From Nissolia schottii (lineage: Eukaryota; Streptophyta; Magnoliopsida; Fabales; Fabaceae): a DNA stretch of 64,000 nucleotides. The notes below the pieces were generated by a model. It had not been told where the DNA came from. It made no database searches and worked only from the letters and a program-made list of their open reading frames with translations. The translations under genes and the position numbers were made by a program. Location of the stretch: contig QANU01105287.1 of the NCBI GenBank assembly GCA_003254905.1, positions 124,001-188,000 of the forward strand, read 5' to 3'. Shown here in pieces: positions 25,856-37,715 of this stretch (positions within the stretch are counted from its first letter, which is position 1; the number at the start of each line of letters is the position of its first letter).

Positions 25856-26494
25856 AATCGTCTCCTCGAGACTTCAGTTCTCATTTTCCACTGTTCCTAG
25901 GGTTCTAATCAGTACAGTTATGCCTTTTATTTATCAAAATTTCCCAGAAACCCTTTTTACCCTGAAACTTCCAAAATTACTACTTAACATTTTCATAGTC
26001 AAATACACCAAAAACCACATAGACAATGGGCTTAGAGTTACCCACCTCGAAACAAGTTTCTGGACCGGTAGATATGAAGAGAAAAATATCCTCTTCGCGT
26101 GGGTGTACTCATCCTATTTTTCCAAAGTCCGACAGCGCTTCCGCGATGTGCACGAACGAGACAAATAAAGAAAGGAACGAAGCAGCTAATGAAGCAACTT
26201 GCTTCAGAAGGAAAATGAAGCACAAATGCTTCAGGGCTTGCCTTTTATAGGCAATTCTAAAAGCAAGCATTGTGCTTGATATTTACTTGCTTTATTATTA
26301 TTATTATATTATATTATATCTAATACATTTTATTATATACCTTTTCTTTGTCTCTTTCTTTCTGCCAGGGGATGTGCGTATATTATATATATTTTACTGT
26401 TATTATTATCATATATGTATATATAATATATATTATGTAATATATATACTTTACTTAGTGGTGCACGTCCAGGGGTGTGTTACGTACATACATA

Positions 26495-26495
<1 letters not shown>

Positions 26496-26529
<34 letters not shown>
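26496..26529. repeat. (ATT)n microsatellite
   Basis: Eleven uninterrupted TAT/ATT triplets within solo LTR D, in a wider AT-rich stretch (26,280-26,640). Confidence 0.9.
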
Positions 26530-26530
<1 letters not shown>

Positions 26531-27052
26531 TACAATTGCATTTTGTTCCTTTCCGTTACGGGGTCAGAGGGGAGGTTAGGGGAATATATAACTATATTTT
26601 ATTATCCCTATTATTATTATCATAGGTCAGGGGGATGTATGTAATTATGACCAAGGTCATATGATCAATTTTGATCATGTTTGATTGCGTTTGGGTACTA
26701 ATTGTTTGTGCACGGTTATTCCAAAAATATTCCGGACATACCGCTGTGATCTACTAATTTTTCCTGATCATAGGAGTATGTCAGGTTAAGGTATTCGTGA
26801 ATAAATTACCCAGAGGGTAATTTTCACAGATACCTTAGGTGCTTACCGAAATCCCTGTTTTCGACGAAATTTAGCACGGACTTTGCGGGCACTCCGCGAG
26901 ATCGAGAAACAATTATTTGACTGGAATTTGGAAGCAATTAATTTTCTAAACAATTTTTCTAGTCCAATTAATCGCCTCTAATGTGCTCTTAATTAAGTGA
27001 AATTAGGATTTAAGCGAAATATCCATAAGGGGAAAATTCGGGATGTTACAGG

Positions 27053-27172
27053 CCCCAAGTGTGGTCTTAAGTAAAGTATTATTATGCCCCAAGTGTGGCT
27101 TAAGTAAAGTATCATTATGCCCCAAGTGTGGCCTAAGTAAAGTTTTCTCATGCCCCAAGTGTGTCCTTGAGT
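27053..27172. repeat. Four-copy tandem repeat of about 34 bp
   Basis: ATGCCCCAAGTGTGGCCTAA followed by GTAAAGTATTATT is repeated four times with small differences, inside the 3' LTR of element C just after the insertion point of solo LTR D. The first copy overlaps the GGCCC target duplication. Confidence 0.85.
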
Positions 27173-28730
27173 AAAAAGTCACAAACCCACTCCTGGTGTC
27201 ATCGAAATGGGTGACCCCCTCACCATTCACCGAATATGATGTTTAATTCCCTATTGCCGCTCGATGAAATATGTCATCGTACATCCGTGGTTAGCTACCA
27301 CTCAGGAAAGAACGCAGCCTAGTCGTTGGTTATACAGAAACAAAGTGGGTTGTAGCTAAATAGGGGAAACAGTCCCACAGACTATAAAGGAGAATGATGG
27401 GCATATCGCAACAAAAAGGACGCAGCCCAAGGCGCGTAAGCGAACCCCCTTCCCGAAACCTGCATGAAGTTTATTTGATGAGTGTTACATGTATATGTAT
27501 TTATGTCTATGTGCAATGAACGTTACGTTGTAAGCATCTCAATTTTAAGGACGAGGGTACGTGGTACAATTTCACAAGGCCCTGACAGTGTAAGCTAGAA
27601 AGCACGAGACTCTATAACTAGGTTAAACAAGATTAGCTTTTCCTACGATCACCTAGTAAATTAGATAAAGTTGCTCAGGCCTAGCATGGATAATAATTAG
27701 TAGGGGTTTTAGTAGATTGTGACAGCTAGAGACCCCTGAGTGCTGGGATCATAATTGAAGCGAAATGAATAGGAATTCCCCTCAGGACCCCACTGGGAAC
27801 GTAACGTTCTCACCCCCACTTCATTTTGATTCCAGGCAGGAACCCGTGGCATGCTACGAGGACCAAAACTTACCTTGGAACGAGGACAAGGACTTCCCCT
27901 ATAGCAGAAGCCTCTGAACTGAGACACCGCAGCGGAGCAACCAGTGCTACCGTTCGCACAACAAGAAGGGCAGGGATTAGCGACGTGTAACATGTAACAG
28001 TCACACGGTCTAGTTAGGTCGTTGATGTACAACTATAATACTATTCAACTGTGTAATTGTATTCTGGACCAAATGTATGGGTGTGTGTGTATGCTATTAA
28101 ATGTCCTAGAAATCTATTTCGTGGAATAGTAACGCTTAACTCTGAGAAGACTCTATCACTCGTATCCATGTATTACCCCTTGGCACGAATGGCTCTTAAT
28201 TTATAAACTAGTAATGGAAAGGCAAAAGTTTCAAAATGGTCCATATTTTCGAGTACAAAATATTTGCAAAGCTAAAAGTAGGGGCTAGAAGTAACCTAAC
28301 CAAGGCAGATAATAACCCTATAATCAGTGTTACGACTATAACATAGACTGAAAGTAGGGATGTTATAATGATCCCGTAGACACCTCTCAATGTCTAAATA
28401 TAGGGTAGCACCCTATGGTTTCTTTGCAGATGCTCCTGGAATCATAATGAATGGGGGTGAGAACATTACGTCCTCAGTGGGGAATCCTAGGGGCATAACT
28501 ATCCATTTGATTCATTTATGATCCCAGGCCGCTCAAGAGGTCTCTAGGTGATAACATAAATAAATACTATAATGCCCAATTTCATTTCAAATCCGTACTA
28601 GTCCTGAGCAGCTTACCTATTTACTAGGTGATAGGGGAGTTCTAATCTTGAATTACCTATAAAGAAGAGGTTATGATACTTTCTGAAACTAATCCTTGAT
28701 AATTCGACATATAGAATAATGAACATCCCT

Positions 28731-29206
28731 GCAAGATTCTACCTATAGAAATACTGACCGTCCCTCCCCTGCAAGCTCCGACCTACAGGAAAGTGAACAT
28801 GCCTGCAAGCTTCTACCTATAGGAAATACTGACTATCCCTCTCGTGCAAGCTCCAACCTACAGGAAAGTGAACATCCATGCAAGTTTCTACCTACAAGAA
28901 TACTGACCGTCCCTCCCCTGCAAGCTCTAACCTATAGGAAAGTGACCATCCCTGCAAACCTCTACCTATAGGAAATACTAATTATCCCTCCCCTGCAAGC
29001 TCCGACCTACAGGAAAGTGAATATCCCTGCAAGCTTCTAACTATAGGAATATCGACTATTCCTCCCCTGCTAGCTTCGACCTACAAGAAAGTGAACATCC
29101 CTGCAAGCTTCTAGCTACATGAAATACTTACTATCCCTCCCCTACAAGCTCTGACTTACAGGAAAGTGAACATCCCTGCAAGCTTCTACCTACAGAAATA
29201 CTGACC
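28731..29206. repeat. 74-bp minisatellite, about seven copies, within LTR B
   Basis: TGCAAGCTTCTACCTATAGG recurs at 28,731, 28,804, 28,879, 28,953, 29,028, 29,102 and 29,177, a period of 73-75 bp. Each unit is made of two similar halves, the second with the form GCAAGCTCCGACCTACAGG. LTR A has no such array at the corresponding place. Confidence 0.9.
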
Positions 29207-30805
29207 TTCTAGTCATTTAAGGTCTCCCTAACACTCATTTCTCTTATGTATCTCTTTTGGGTATTCATCTTCTTTCAGTAGCGTAATTCTCTGGGTAGCA
29301 TAATAACATACATTTACGTTCACATAATCATAAAGGGCAAACCAAAAGTGCATTAGTGTTTTTAGGGCATACATATTCTCGAGGATTCTTAAACTTAGTC
29401 TTAAAAACAATGCTAGAATTTCTTTTATTTCTTATCATATTCTTAACTTTATTTTGTGACTTTTGACATCTTACTCCAACATTCTAATTCATTTAATTTC
29501 AACTTGTATGATCACTCTCGTAAATCTATGTGTCCTAAACTACATTTGCTTTCTATGCTTATATATACTCGTTTTCTAACTTTCCTTTGATCATTCTTAA
29601 CCTAATCTCCCTTCTATAGTTTCTCAATCTCCCAAGTATTAATCAAATCCTAAAATGCTTATTACTCAACCAATCTTTAACATTTTACTCTCCTTAACCT
29701 AAACTTTACAGAATAATTTTTAAACTCTTATGCATCCTCTATATATTCTAAATCTTTTATACTCATGTATTCCATGTTAAGTTTATTTACTTTGCTTCCT
29801 TTTCACTCTCAAACTCATTCCTCACAAAACAAACTCAAAGTTTTAATTCAAACTCCCGAAATTCCAGTTTTACCCAAAAAGTCGTTTTTACCCAAAATTC
29901 CCGATTTCCTTCAGAATTTTAGTTTCAAAAACCCGACGGACCCAAGACCTCACTCCAAGGTTTTTGATAGATCTAAACTCAAATTTTATATACCCAACCC
30001 AAATTTTCAACCCTTATTTTCAAAATTCTTATTTTGCCCTTTTCCTGCCCGAAAACATCATTTTACTCAATTTACCCAAAACATTTGTCGGGGGCTCTGA
30101 AAATTTTGAAACTTAACACCTCCACTCAATTTTCGTGTAGATTTAAAAAATGAGATTAGTTTTTCAATTTGAAGATCCCAGCATATAGTTCATACCCAAA
30201 ACAAAATCAGTTCTCAGAATTTCTCAGAATATCTCTAAATCTCACATGTAATGTCAAAGCCTTAATTTTACCTTAACTAAGCTCTTGTACCCGAATTTCT
30301 TACTTATGTTCTTACACTCTCAAACCTCATCTTCTTTACTGAAAAATTCACTCTAGTCCTTTAAGTCTTTCATGCATAAATCAACACCTAATTTTATTCA
30401 AGCTTAGGTTCTAAACTAGATTCTCTTTGCATGCACTCGTAGAACCTAATTCTTTTAAATTCTTTTACCTTAGAAATCCATAAAAATACAAGAGCACAAT
30501 TTAGTTTCTTAATAGAACAAAAACATAATCTTAATAAACAATAAACTCAAGCAATAATCACCAAAATCATACAAGTCAAAAATCACATAACAGTCAAAAT
30601 TAAACCACTTATATAGTGGGTGTTTCGGATTACCCACTCTTAAGAAAACTTGAAGGAAGCTTGGTTACACTAAGAAAGCTCCTTGTATGGCTTTGGAGAG
30701 GCTCCAAAGCTTGCATGCAAGGTCCTCCAAGGATAATGATGGTGCCAGTTTTGACGATGCCTCTTCAGGCCAATTTTGCTTAGCTTTGTTCCTCCTATGG
30801 CCTAG

Positions 30806-32344
30806 TGATAAGTGGATTTTGTACCCTATCTTATTACTCTATAAATGAATAATGCATACTAAAAATGTGTGGGATTAATATGTAATCAATATGTTTTCAC
30901 GCATTATCTTCTTTGAGAGAAATTGAGAAAAACGGCAAGATCAGGTATTATTTTACTCTTAGAATTTAACATTTCTTTTGTAGTTTTCTATTTTGAATTA
31001 CAGGAAACAAATGTTCAAAAGGATCAATGAAGATATGAAGTGAAGACTCAATCCTTGAAGAATGAAGAAAGGAGGCAAAAGAGGAGAACAAGCGAAGAAC
31101 CGCTCAGCGGTAAGTAAGGAACCGCTCAGCAGTAAGAGAGTCAGCGCTCAGCGCATAAGAAGAAACCGCTCAGCGAATAATCAAGAACCACTCAGCGGAG
31201 AACCCCTTTCCGCTCAGTGATGTTGTGTCGGTAGCAACTTGCACCGGCGCATTTATTGCGCCAGCCTGGCGCCAGCTTAGATTCCGGCGCCGCCCGGCAA
31301 AAGCTGACTGGAGCATTTAATACGCCGCGTAAGCCGCCAGAATTGACTCAGCTGCTCAGCGATACCTCCTCAGCCGCTCAGTGAAACCTGTCAAACCGCT
31401 CAGCGGCGGTACTAAACCGCTGAGCGGTGCCATCGGACCTTGGCCTATAAATAAGAGGCCAAGGCTCTCATTCCTTCCATCCTCCCTTCCACCACCCATC
31501 CAAGTTCTCCTAGCTTAGAGAACTTCATATTCTTCCATATTTCCTACACTTTTTCCATTTTATTTTATGCACTTTAGATTTATGTTAGATTGCTTTGTAA
31601 TCTTTCAAGATTTGTAACAAAGTTCTGCCGAATTAATTCCAGGTTCTCCTGTTTCAATTCTCCATTGTTATTTACTCTTTCTTTCTCTTTACTTATTATG
31701 AGTTTTAATCCTCCACCCATGGAGGAGTAGTTTCTTAATATCTTGCATGCGGTAACTTTAGATTTGGATTAATTTGAGGTCTTGCGCTTAATGATTATGC
31801 ATGAATTGTTCCACCCTTAATTAATGATATAGCGATTGCATGTTATCAGTTAAGGTTAAATCTAAGTTAATGAATCTTGACGATTGTATGATTTATTAAA
31901 CTATGATTAAGGAACTTTTGGAGAACTAATTAGATTTAATTAGGTTGTGCAATTGGTACATAAATTAATATGGGTTTTAATGCTGAGATCTTGGTTTTAA
32001 TACCTGTATTAATAAATGCTTAGGGGATTGACGATCGTAGTCTCTTAAGTGAATTGCGTATTAGTTAGAGATTTCAACTAATAAACAACATCTCCTTCCA
32101 TGAATAATTAATTAGGAACCAATGACAATTAATCCTTGATCTAGAAATGCCGTATGCAGGATATTGCTTTTATCATTGTTGACTTACTCTCATTTTAATT
32201 TCTCTTTATTCATCAAAACAAACCCCCCTGATTTAATTAACTACAATTGGTTCTAAATTGCTTCTTTGGGAGACGACCTAGGTTAACCCCCTTTACTACG
32301 TTTTCGGGGTTTTCTTGGTTTATAAATTATTATTTGATCGCGCA
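30806..32344 (+). mobile_element. Solo LTR E (Athila/Tat-like) inside LTR B
   Basis: It begins TGATAAGTGGATTTTG at 30,806 and ends TTTGATCGCGCA at 32,344, about 1.54 kb. A TATAAATAAGAGG promoter box lies at about 31,446. The 3' part (GAGACGACCTAGGTTAACCC, then TTGGTTTATAAATTATTATT) matches 44,152-44,217 and is typical of the end of large plant Ty3/gypsy LTRs of the Athila/Tat group. LTR B sequence lies on both sides. I could not identify a clean target duplication, and the right end may lie up to about 20 bp further on. Confidence 0.65.
31105..31425. repeat. Array of CCGCTCAGCGG motifs in LTR E
   Basis: AACCGCTCAGCGG, GCGCTCAGCGC, CCGCTCAGTGA, GCTGCTCAGCGA and similar words occur about ten times upstream of the LTR E promoter box. 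CCGCTCAGCGG and CCGCTGAGCGG are near-perfect dyads. Confidence 0.85.
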
Positions 32345-35300
32345 AGCTTGCTTTGCTAGACATTCAAAGGAAAGCAATTGAAATCAAATGAGGAAGAGCT
32401 GGACTTGTGGTGGCTTCAGTTACTTTAGGAGAATTTTAAGAATTTAAAGTTGAAAACAAAAGCAAAACCATGAGGCAAGTGCAATTGCATTGCTTCATGT
32501 GTATGGATTGAATTTGAAAGAAAATGATGAAATATAGACAAGAAGGAATTTGATTGCTGGGTTGTGGTTTCTAAAGGAAAATAAAGAAAGGAAACATAGG
32601 AGATGGAGCAAGGAAACCGTGAATGAATGCCGCTATGTCCACGGTCATTGCTTGCTTATTTATAGAAAGGAATTGAAAATGAAATAAAGCAAGGAAGCAG
32701 TAGAGAGCTCGGTTTAGCTGAGCTTCACATTCAGAATTTTAAAGCAAATAAATAAGAAAATGAAGTAATAATTTTCAAAGGCTGCATGTCATGGTCAATG
32801 GTCAAGTATAGGTGTAAGCTTGCATGTGTTTTGCTTCCTAATTGTTTGACATGTGTTGCCATTGTTGGACTTAATCCAAGCTGCCACGTTGTTACCTTCA
32901 TTTAACCCAATTCTAATGGTGATTTCAGCTCATTATTTTTCTAACTTACATGTATATTTGTTTCTTAATTTTTCATGTATCTGTGGCGATGTGTGTCGTC
33001 ATACATACGTAGTAATTAAACGGAGATCTTATACAATTTAATTAGCACAAGGACATCATCTAATAATTTTTCTAATGAGGAAATTAAATTAATTAATGGT
33101 ACTTGTGAATCAACTTTCATAAAAGTATGTCGCACTAATACCGTTTAGAAATTAATTTAATTCTGGCAATGAAAGATAATTAATTCTGATGGCTCGCGAA
33201 TTACCGCAAGAACTCGAAACTATTACCTTGATAGCTATTTTTGAAATAGCATAGTGATTTAGATTCTAAATCCTAATAAATCACTTTTCACATAATTATC
33301 TAGTTCGCGGAGTGATTTCTAAAGAGAACGAAGAGTTATACTGGAAACCACGCGTAACCTTACAATGATTAGTCTTGAGGAAAGAGCATAATTTTCTAAA
33401 ATGGTTCTAAGGTGGAACAAGGATGTTGTAGGACCTTTAAATGATACATGAATCTATTTCAAAACATTTCTTGGTTATACAGGAACGGATATGAGGTTAC
33501 CGAGGCCATCAGTTGGATGACGGGGCTCACCGGGGCTTATCAGGCAGCTAGCAATTCGGGAAATGTTTTTAGCCTTTTCTAAGCATCTGGTTGACCCCAT
33601 AGCAATTTGAATAAGCCTCTCAATGTATAATTGGGAATCATGAGAGGTGTTGAAGGAAATTCCTAAGTGTATCTCGGTTCAATGGGCTTCCACTCTAATA
33701 ACGAGGAAAACCGAGATATAGGTTTTCGGATGCGTGTGCATCACATGACAAGAAGGAAACCAGTGGCCTGAGTATTAGGGTGTGTATTGGGTTTTCTTTT
33801 TAAATCTTTTGCTTCTGTAGGAAGTGGGGTTTTTAGTGACACACGTCATACGCGTGGCTTCGTTAGGCAATTAGTCAAGGAAAAGAAGAGCTATCTTGAG
33901 GACTTTCTTTAAAATAAAGGAAGTGAAAATAGTAGCGAGAAGGATAAGAGAGTGGGAGATGGATGGTGGATGCGTTGATGGATTAAGAACACGTCGGTGA
34001 AGGAAATACAAGATTTCTATCCGAGAGTTCGGCTTGCAGTCGACAAAAAGGGAGAGTTCTTGATTTAGGTTAGGTGGGACTTAGAGAATTTATTTCTCTA
34101 CGGAACATCAAGGTAAAATCTAAGGGGAGTGTGTTGGCTTCCTTGGAAATTGACTTTGAATGGCTCAATTTAGAAATACTGAAATGGTTTCAAGATAAAG
34201 GGCTATATTATAGGGACGGTGCATGGAATAGCGTGGAAAAAGTGGGACGTTACATGGCCTAGGAGGAATCTTTGAAGGATTCGGCAGCATATCGCAGTGA
34301 GAAATATAAGAGAAAGCAGCAAAGAACGGGCTCTCACAACAGGATTAGAGGGTGAAAAGATCGTTCCAATGCTAAGAATTCAGGGGAAAATAAGCTCAGT
34401 ATCAGTAGCAACAACAACAAAAAAGACCAAGACAAGCCTAGGGTAAGTTTTATCAAGGGAAAAAAAGACAAGGGCAACAACTACAAAGGCCACAACAAGG
34501 CAGAATCCACTATGGCCAGAGTGCATAGATAAGGGAAGGAAAACGTGCTGCCTTGTCCTTAGTGCGACAGAGCACACAGAGGAAAGTGCCTAGTTGGGAA
34601 GAAAGTCTGCTTCAAATATGGGAAAGGCGGCCACTATGCCAACAATTGCAAGACTGCCCCGCCTACAACTCAGAGACTAGGACGAGTCTTCACCTTTACT
34701 GGAGAAGAGGCACAAAAGCTGAAGGACTCAATCCATGGTAAGTGCATAATGATGGGTAAATCATTAACTATAGTATATGAATTAGGTGCATCGCACTCTT
34801 TCATTTCATATGTTAATGTTAAAAATCTAGGTTTATCCACTATGTTTCTCCCTTATACGTTAGTTGTGTTTACACCCATGGCTCCATCGGCAAAGACTTG
34901 CCTAGTATGCCTTCGCTGTCAGTTCCAGCTACAAGATAATGCCTTCACAATTAATCTCATATGTTTTCCCTTAGTTGATCTAGATATAATCCTAGGAATG
35001 GATTGGCTTCGAGCCAATCATGTCCTCGTAGATTGTGCAGGAAAGTCGATAATCTTCCCTAATACACCTACTGTCACACCAAATATTAAACTCGAGTCAA
35101 TTACCATATACTGTTGTCAGCTTGATAGTTAGGAATACATTTTCCTAGCATCTTCGGATGTGGAGACCAGGCAAGCAATTGAAGGCATCCTCGTGGTCTA
35201 TGAGTACCCGTACGTGTTTCCCGAGGACATATCGGAGTTTCCCCCGAAGGAAGAAGTGGAGTTTTCCATTAAGTTGGTTCCTGGGGAAGGGCCAATCTCA

Positions 35301-37715
35301 GTAGCTCCGTATTGAATGCCACTAGTAGAATTGAAGGGGTTGAAACAACAACTAGAGGAGTTATCAGAAAAGTGATATATTCAGCCAAGCGCGTCATCGT
35401 GGGGAGCCCCAGTACTGTTTGTGAAGAAGAAGGATGGTCGATGAGGCTATACATAGATTAAAAGAAACTCAATAAGATTAACATCAAGAACAAATACCCA
35501 CTTCTGAGGGTTGATGACTTAATGGACAAATTGAAGTGCGTGAAGGTGTTCTCAAAGATTGATCTCCAATCCAGTTACCACCAATTCGAGTCCAAGACAA
35601 AGACATTCCAAAGGCAACATTTCCAATGCCATATCAGCACTATGAATTCAAGGTTATGTCGTTTGAGCTGACAAATGCCACAATAATCTTTATGGACTAC
35701 ATGAATCGAATTTTTGAGCTTACCTAGCTAAGTGTGTAGTGGTTTTTATTAACGACATCCTCATATACTCAAGGACTAAGGAAGAATACACAAAGCATGT
35801 AAGGGTGGTACTGGACATTCTTAGGAGTAGGAAGTTGTATGCTAAGCTCTCTAAGTGCGAATTCTGGATGAAGGAGATGAAATTTTTGGGCTCACGTGGT
35901 GTTAGAACAGGGAATTTCTGTCGATCTAAGTAAGATTAAAGCGGTGAAGAACTGGGAAAGGCCAACCTCGGTAACGGAAATCAGGAGCTTCTTGATTTTC
36001 CGGCCACTATAGGAGGTTCACCAAGGGGTTCTCTCAGATTGCACTGCCCTATACCAACTAACGCGGAAGGGAGTACTTTTTATATGGTCGCCAGAATGCA
36101 AGCAAAGCTTTCAAGTGCTGAAGGACAAGCTGCCACCGCATTGGTCCTTGTGTTACTCGACCTTCACATGCCATTCGAAGTCTATTATGATGCCTCCTAT
36201 ATAAGTCGGGGATGTGTGTTAATGCAGAATCGCCAAGTAGTGGCATTTCCATCTCGCCAGCTTAAGGTCCATAAAGCCAACTACCCTACTTGCCATTTAG
36301 AATTGACCGCAATAGTATTTGCACTAAAAACCTAGAGACATCACTTGTATGGCATCAGATTCGAGGTGTTTTTTGACCATAAGAACATGAAGTACCTTTT
36401 CGATCAGGAGGAGCTCAACATGCGACTAAGGAGGTGGATGGAATGCCAGAACGACTATGATTTTGGGCTAAACTAACACCTCAGGAAGGCAAACGTGGTA
36501 GCCGATGCTCTTAGCCAAAAATAGTTGCACAGAACTGATAGAGGGTTTTAGGGACATCAATCTAGGTATCACCCTCTATGCCAGTGCAAGAAATTGTGCT
36601 AGATACAAATCATCAGTGAATTTAGAAGGAAGATCATAGAAGCTTAGAAGGATAATAATGACGAAGCTTGGCTGAAGTTTTTGAAGAGGTAAAATAAGGA
36701 AAGTCACGGAAGCCACTTATAGAACGGACAAAATTTTGAGATTCAACCAATAGATCTGTATGCCAAATAGCAATAGGCTGAGCAGGGACATCTTGAAAAG
36801 CATACTAGAGTCACTTTATGATACACCCAGGAATGACGAAGATGTATCATGATTTGAAGCAGATTTTCTGGTGACTTGGGTTGAAGAAAGACGTAGCAGT
36901 GTGGGTTGAATAATGTCTAGAGTGCCCGAAGGTTAAATTTGAGCATTAGAAACCTCATGGGTTACTGGATCCACCCACTATTCCCGCATGGAAATGGGAA
37001 GGAATTTTGATGGACTTCGTGTCAAGATTGCCTCAGACAGCGAGGGGTGTAAATGCTATTTGGGTGATTATCGATAGGATGACAAAATTGGCCCATTTCA
37101 TCCCAATTAGAATTAATTATCCAATGAGGAAACTAGCTCAGCTCTATGTCCAAGAGATAGTGAGATTGCATGGCATACCTTCAGCTATCATTTCGGATAG
37201 GGAACCAAGGTTTACATAAAGGTTTTGGGAAACATTTCAGAAGGATTATGGGCTACAATTATGGCTAAGTTTAGCTTATCACACGCAGACGAATGGGAAG
37301 TTTCAAAGAACCATTCAGACATTGGAAGACAGCGGCGGGCATGTGTCCTCGACACGCTAGAGAGATGGGACGAACTCTTGCCACTGGTGGAATTTGTGTA
37401 CAACAACAGTTATCATGCTATTATCGGTTTGGCACCTTTTGAAGCACTATACGAAAGGAAATGTCAGTCACCCTTGTGTTGGATCGACAATGGAGAATCT
37501 TATCAACTAGGACCCGACCTAGTCAGGGATGTGACAGACAAGATAAAGGGAATCTGAGAATGAATCCTCACATCACAAAGCCGCCAGAAGAGTTATGCTA
37601 ATTCCAGACACAATCCAATAGAATATGGGGAAGAAGACTATGTATTCCTCAAGATCACCCCTACAACAAGAATAAGTAGAGTCCTAAAGGTCAAGATGTT
37701 GAGTCCACGCTTCAA

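Larger units (their letters stand above)
24163..27051 (-). mobile_element. Solo LTR D inside the 3' LTR of element C
   Basis: This 2,889-bp LTR lies inverted within an LTR of the same family. Its start (minus strand from 27,051) reads TGTAACATCCCGAATTTTCC and its end is GGGTGTTACT at 24,163. Perfect 5-bp direct repeats GGCCC flank it at 24,158-24,162 and 27,052-27,056. Regions shared with the surrounding LTR include AAAATTAGTAGATCAC and the TATAAAAGGCAAGC promoter box (minus strand, about 26,250-26,237). There is no internal region, so it is a solo LTR left by recombination. Confidence 0.9.
21721..28367 (+). mobile_element. Ty3/gypsy element C with 5-bp target duplication
   Basis: The element begins TGTAACATCCCAC at 21,721 and ends GGGATGTTATA at 28,367. 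It is flanked by ATGAT at 21,716-21,720 and 28,368-28,372. Only a short start of a 5' LTR and a short internal remnant (about 21,800-22,561) are seen. A polypurine tract (AAGGAGGGGTAGAA) precedes the 3' LTR, which starts TGTAACATCCCGC at 22,562 and, without solo LTR D, is about 2.9 kb. A TATAAATAGG box lies at about 23,105. The element is heavily reduced and broken. Confidence 0.8.
21239..34254 (-). mobile_element. LTR B (related chromovirus family), itself split by two insertions
   Basis: The left end TGTAACACCCTAGCTAGC is the inverted form of the 3' end of LTR A. The right end GTGGGACGTTACA is the inverted LTR start. The B sequence lies at 21,239-21,720, 28,373-30,805 and 32,345-34,254, about 4.8 kb in all. 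Its middle parts match LTR A in reverse (for example about 30,050-30,130 against 17,960-18,030, and about 33,530 against 16,900). There is no attached internal region, so it is most simply a solo LTR. The flanking 5-mers are TGGAT (21,234) and TGGCC (34,255), matching at three of five positions. The open frame at 34,074-34,262 lies inside it and has no function that I can support. Confidence 0.75.
20415..37715 (+). mobile_element. Chromovirus-type Ty3/gypsy element A, internal region, split by a 13-kb insertion
   Basis: The gag N-terminal part is at 20,688-21,238 (FEDIPCTNAQKVRF, WWNSTR, FFDKYFP). The 21,239-34,254 insertion interrupts gag. From about 34,258 come the gag C-terminal part with a CCHC-type knuckle (about 34,605-34,655), protease (34,749-35,080, with DIILGMDWL), reverse transcriptase (about 35,200-35,940, INDILIYS in the catalytic position), RNase H (about 36,150-36,530) and integrase (about 36,800-37,640, MDFVSRLP and LERWDELLPLVEFVYN). 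The order PR-RT-RH-INT and the residues fit the Tekay-like chromovirus group. Similarity stops near 37,715, where other repeats begin, and no 3' LTR was found. The element is old and broken many times. Confidence 0.85.

Noticed and set aside
26272-26625. 117-residue Tyr/Leu-rich frame
   Set aside because: Translation of AT microsatellite and low-complexity DNA in solo LTR D.
25183-29206. Regular arrays of short repeats that could suggest CRISPR
   Set aside because: The arrays are head-to-tail repeats with no unique spacers, they sit in plant LTRs, and the genome is eukaryotic.
34074-34262. 62-residue open frame just before the gag C-terminal part of element A
   Set aside because: It lies inside LTR B, on the far side of the LTR junction from gag, and has no family support.
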